A stretch of 64,000 nt of DNA from Niallia sp. NCCP-28 (GTDB taxonomy: Bacteria; Bacillota; Bacilli; Bacillales; Cytobacillaceae), in contig NZ_BQYJ01000006.1 of NCBI RefSeq assembly GCF_023168165.1, positions 186,001 through 250,000 on the forward strand, read 5' to 3'. Every line of letters starts with the position of its first letter. The stretch's first letter is position 1. A program made the translations under genes and the position numbers. A model generated the notes under the pieces. That model was not told the DNA's origin. It saw nothing but the letters and a program-made list of their open reading frames with translations, and did no database searches. This document shows positions 63,890-64,000 of the stretch, piece by piece.

Positions 63890-64000
63890 AAATAGTACCT
63901 CCAATTATCATTTATTTCCTTAATTCTACCTCCTAATTTTAACCTCGGAGTGACTTCTTAATCTTGTAAAAATGGGACATTATCATTATTAAAATGAAAA

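Noticed and set aside
1-64000. tRNA, rRNA and CRISPR arrays
   Set aside because: No cloverleaf with CCA-type end, rRNA-like GC-rich block or repeat-spacer array was seen by reading; a dedicated scan was not possible.

Overview
The window is AT-rich DNA from a low-GC, spore-forming member of the Bacillaceae. The gene families support this: SpoIIP, YwmB, SleB-type and SLAP-domain proteins, DUF1292, AdhR/AdhA, and a FapR-type box at fabI. Ribosome binding sites are strong and GTG/TTG starts are common. No rRNA, tRNA or CRISPR array was seen. I cannot tell from sequence alone whether this is chromosome or a large plasmid, but the density of recombinases, transposon ends and broken genes marks it as accessory DNA.

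Region 1 (1-24.3 kb) is a copper and cell-envelope island. It has a Csp-type copper storage protein, a YdhK lipoprotein, CsoR, CopZ, CopA and a Met-rich multicopper oxidase. Interleaved are proteins normally tied to sporulation, wall turnover or lipoprotein maturation: YwmB, SpoIIP, an extra Lgt, an M23 hydrolase, a LysM-SleB hydrolase, an M15 peptidase, a C39 peptidase and a coat-like Gly/Tyr/His repeat protein. It also holds a two-component system (HK, RR and a TVP38/TMEM64 protein), a lone zinc-type binding lipoprotein, a double-AbrB protein and a TraX-like protein. At least seven promoters share one layout: TGCA-like half-sites 11 bp apart, placed one or two helical turns upstream of a -10 box. 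This looks like the binding site of an OmpR-family regulator and ties the metal and envelope genes into one probable regulon. CsoR boxes sit separately at csoR and copA.

Region 2 (24.3-29.8 kb) has about 1 kb of non-coding DNA, a small membrane protein, a XerS-like tyrosine recombinase, four uncharacterised genes and a GTPase gene cut by a transposon end.

Region 3 (29.76-38.32 kb) is a complete-looking Tn3-family transposon. It has 38-bp inverted repeats, a resolvase, a possible res site and a 1000-residue transposase. Its cargo is a MerR regulator, an Old Yellow Enzyme, a quinone-reductase-like flavoprotein, an SDR and decayed aldo-keto reductase ends. Just outside lie remnants of a second related transposon (40.9-41.5 kb).

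Region 4 (38.3-64 kb) is a mosaic of small regulator/enzyme or regulator/exporter units: LysE with AraC, LysR with FMN reductase, FabI with a FapR box, AdhR with AdhA, TetR with carboxymuconolactone decarboxylase and cupin, LysR with MFS and SDR, a Fur-box siderophore-binding lipoprotein, an APH-type kinase, a tyrosine recombinase next to a 15-bp inverted repeat, AraC with EamA, an AlkD-like protein and DUF1398. Several gene fragments (MFS tail, alpha/beta hydrolase, resolvase, AraC tail) lie between them. The common theme of regions 3 and 4 is response to electrophiles, aldehydes or quinones, and efflux.
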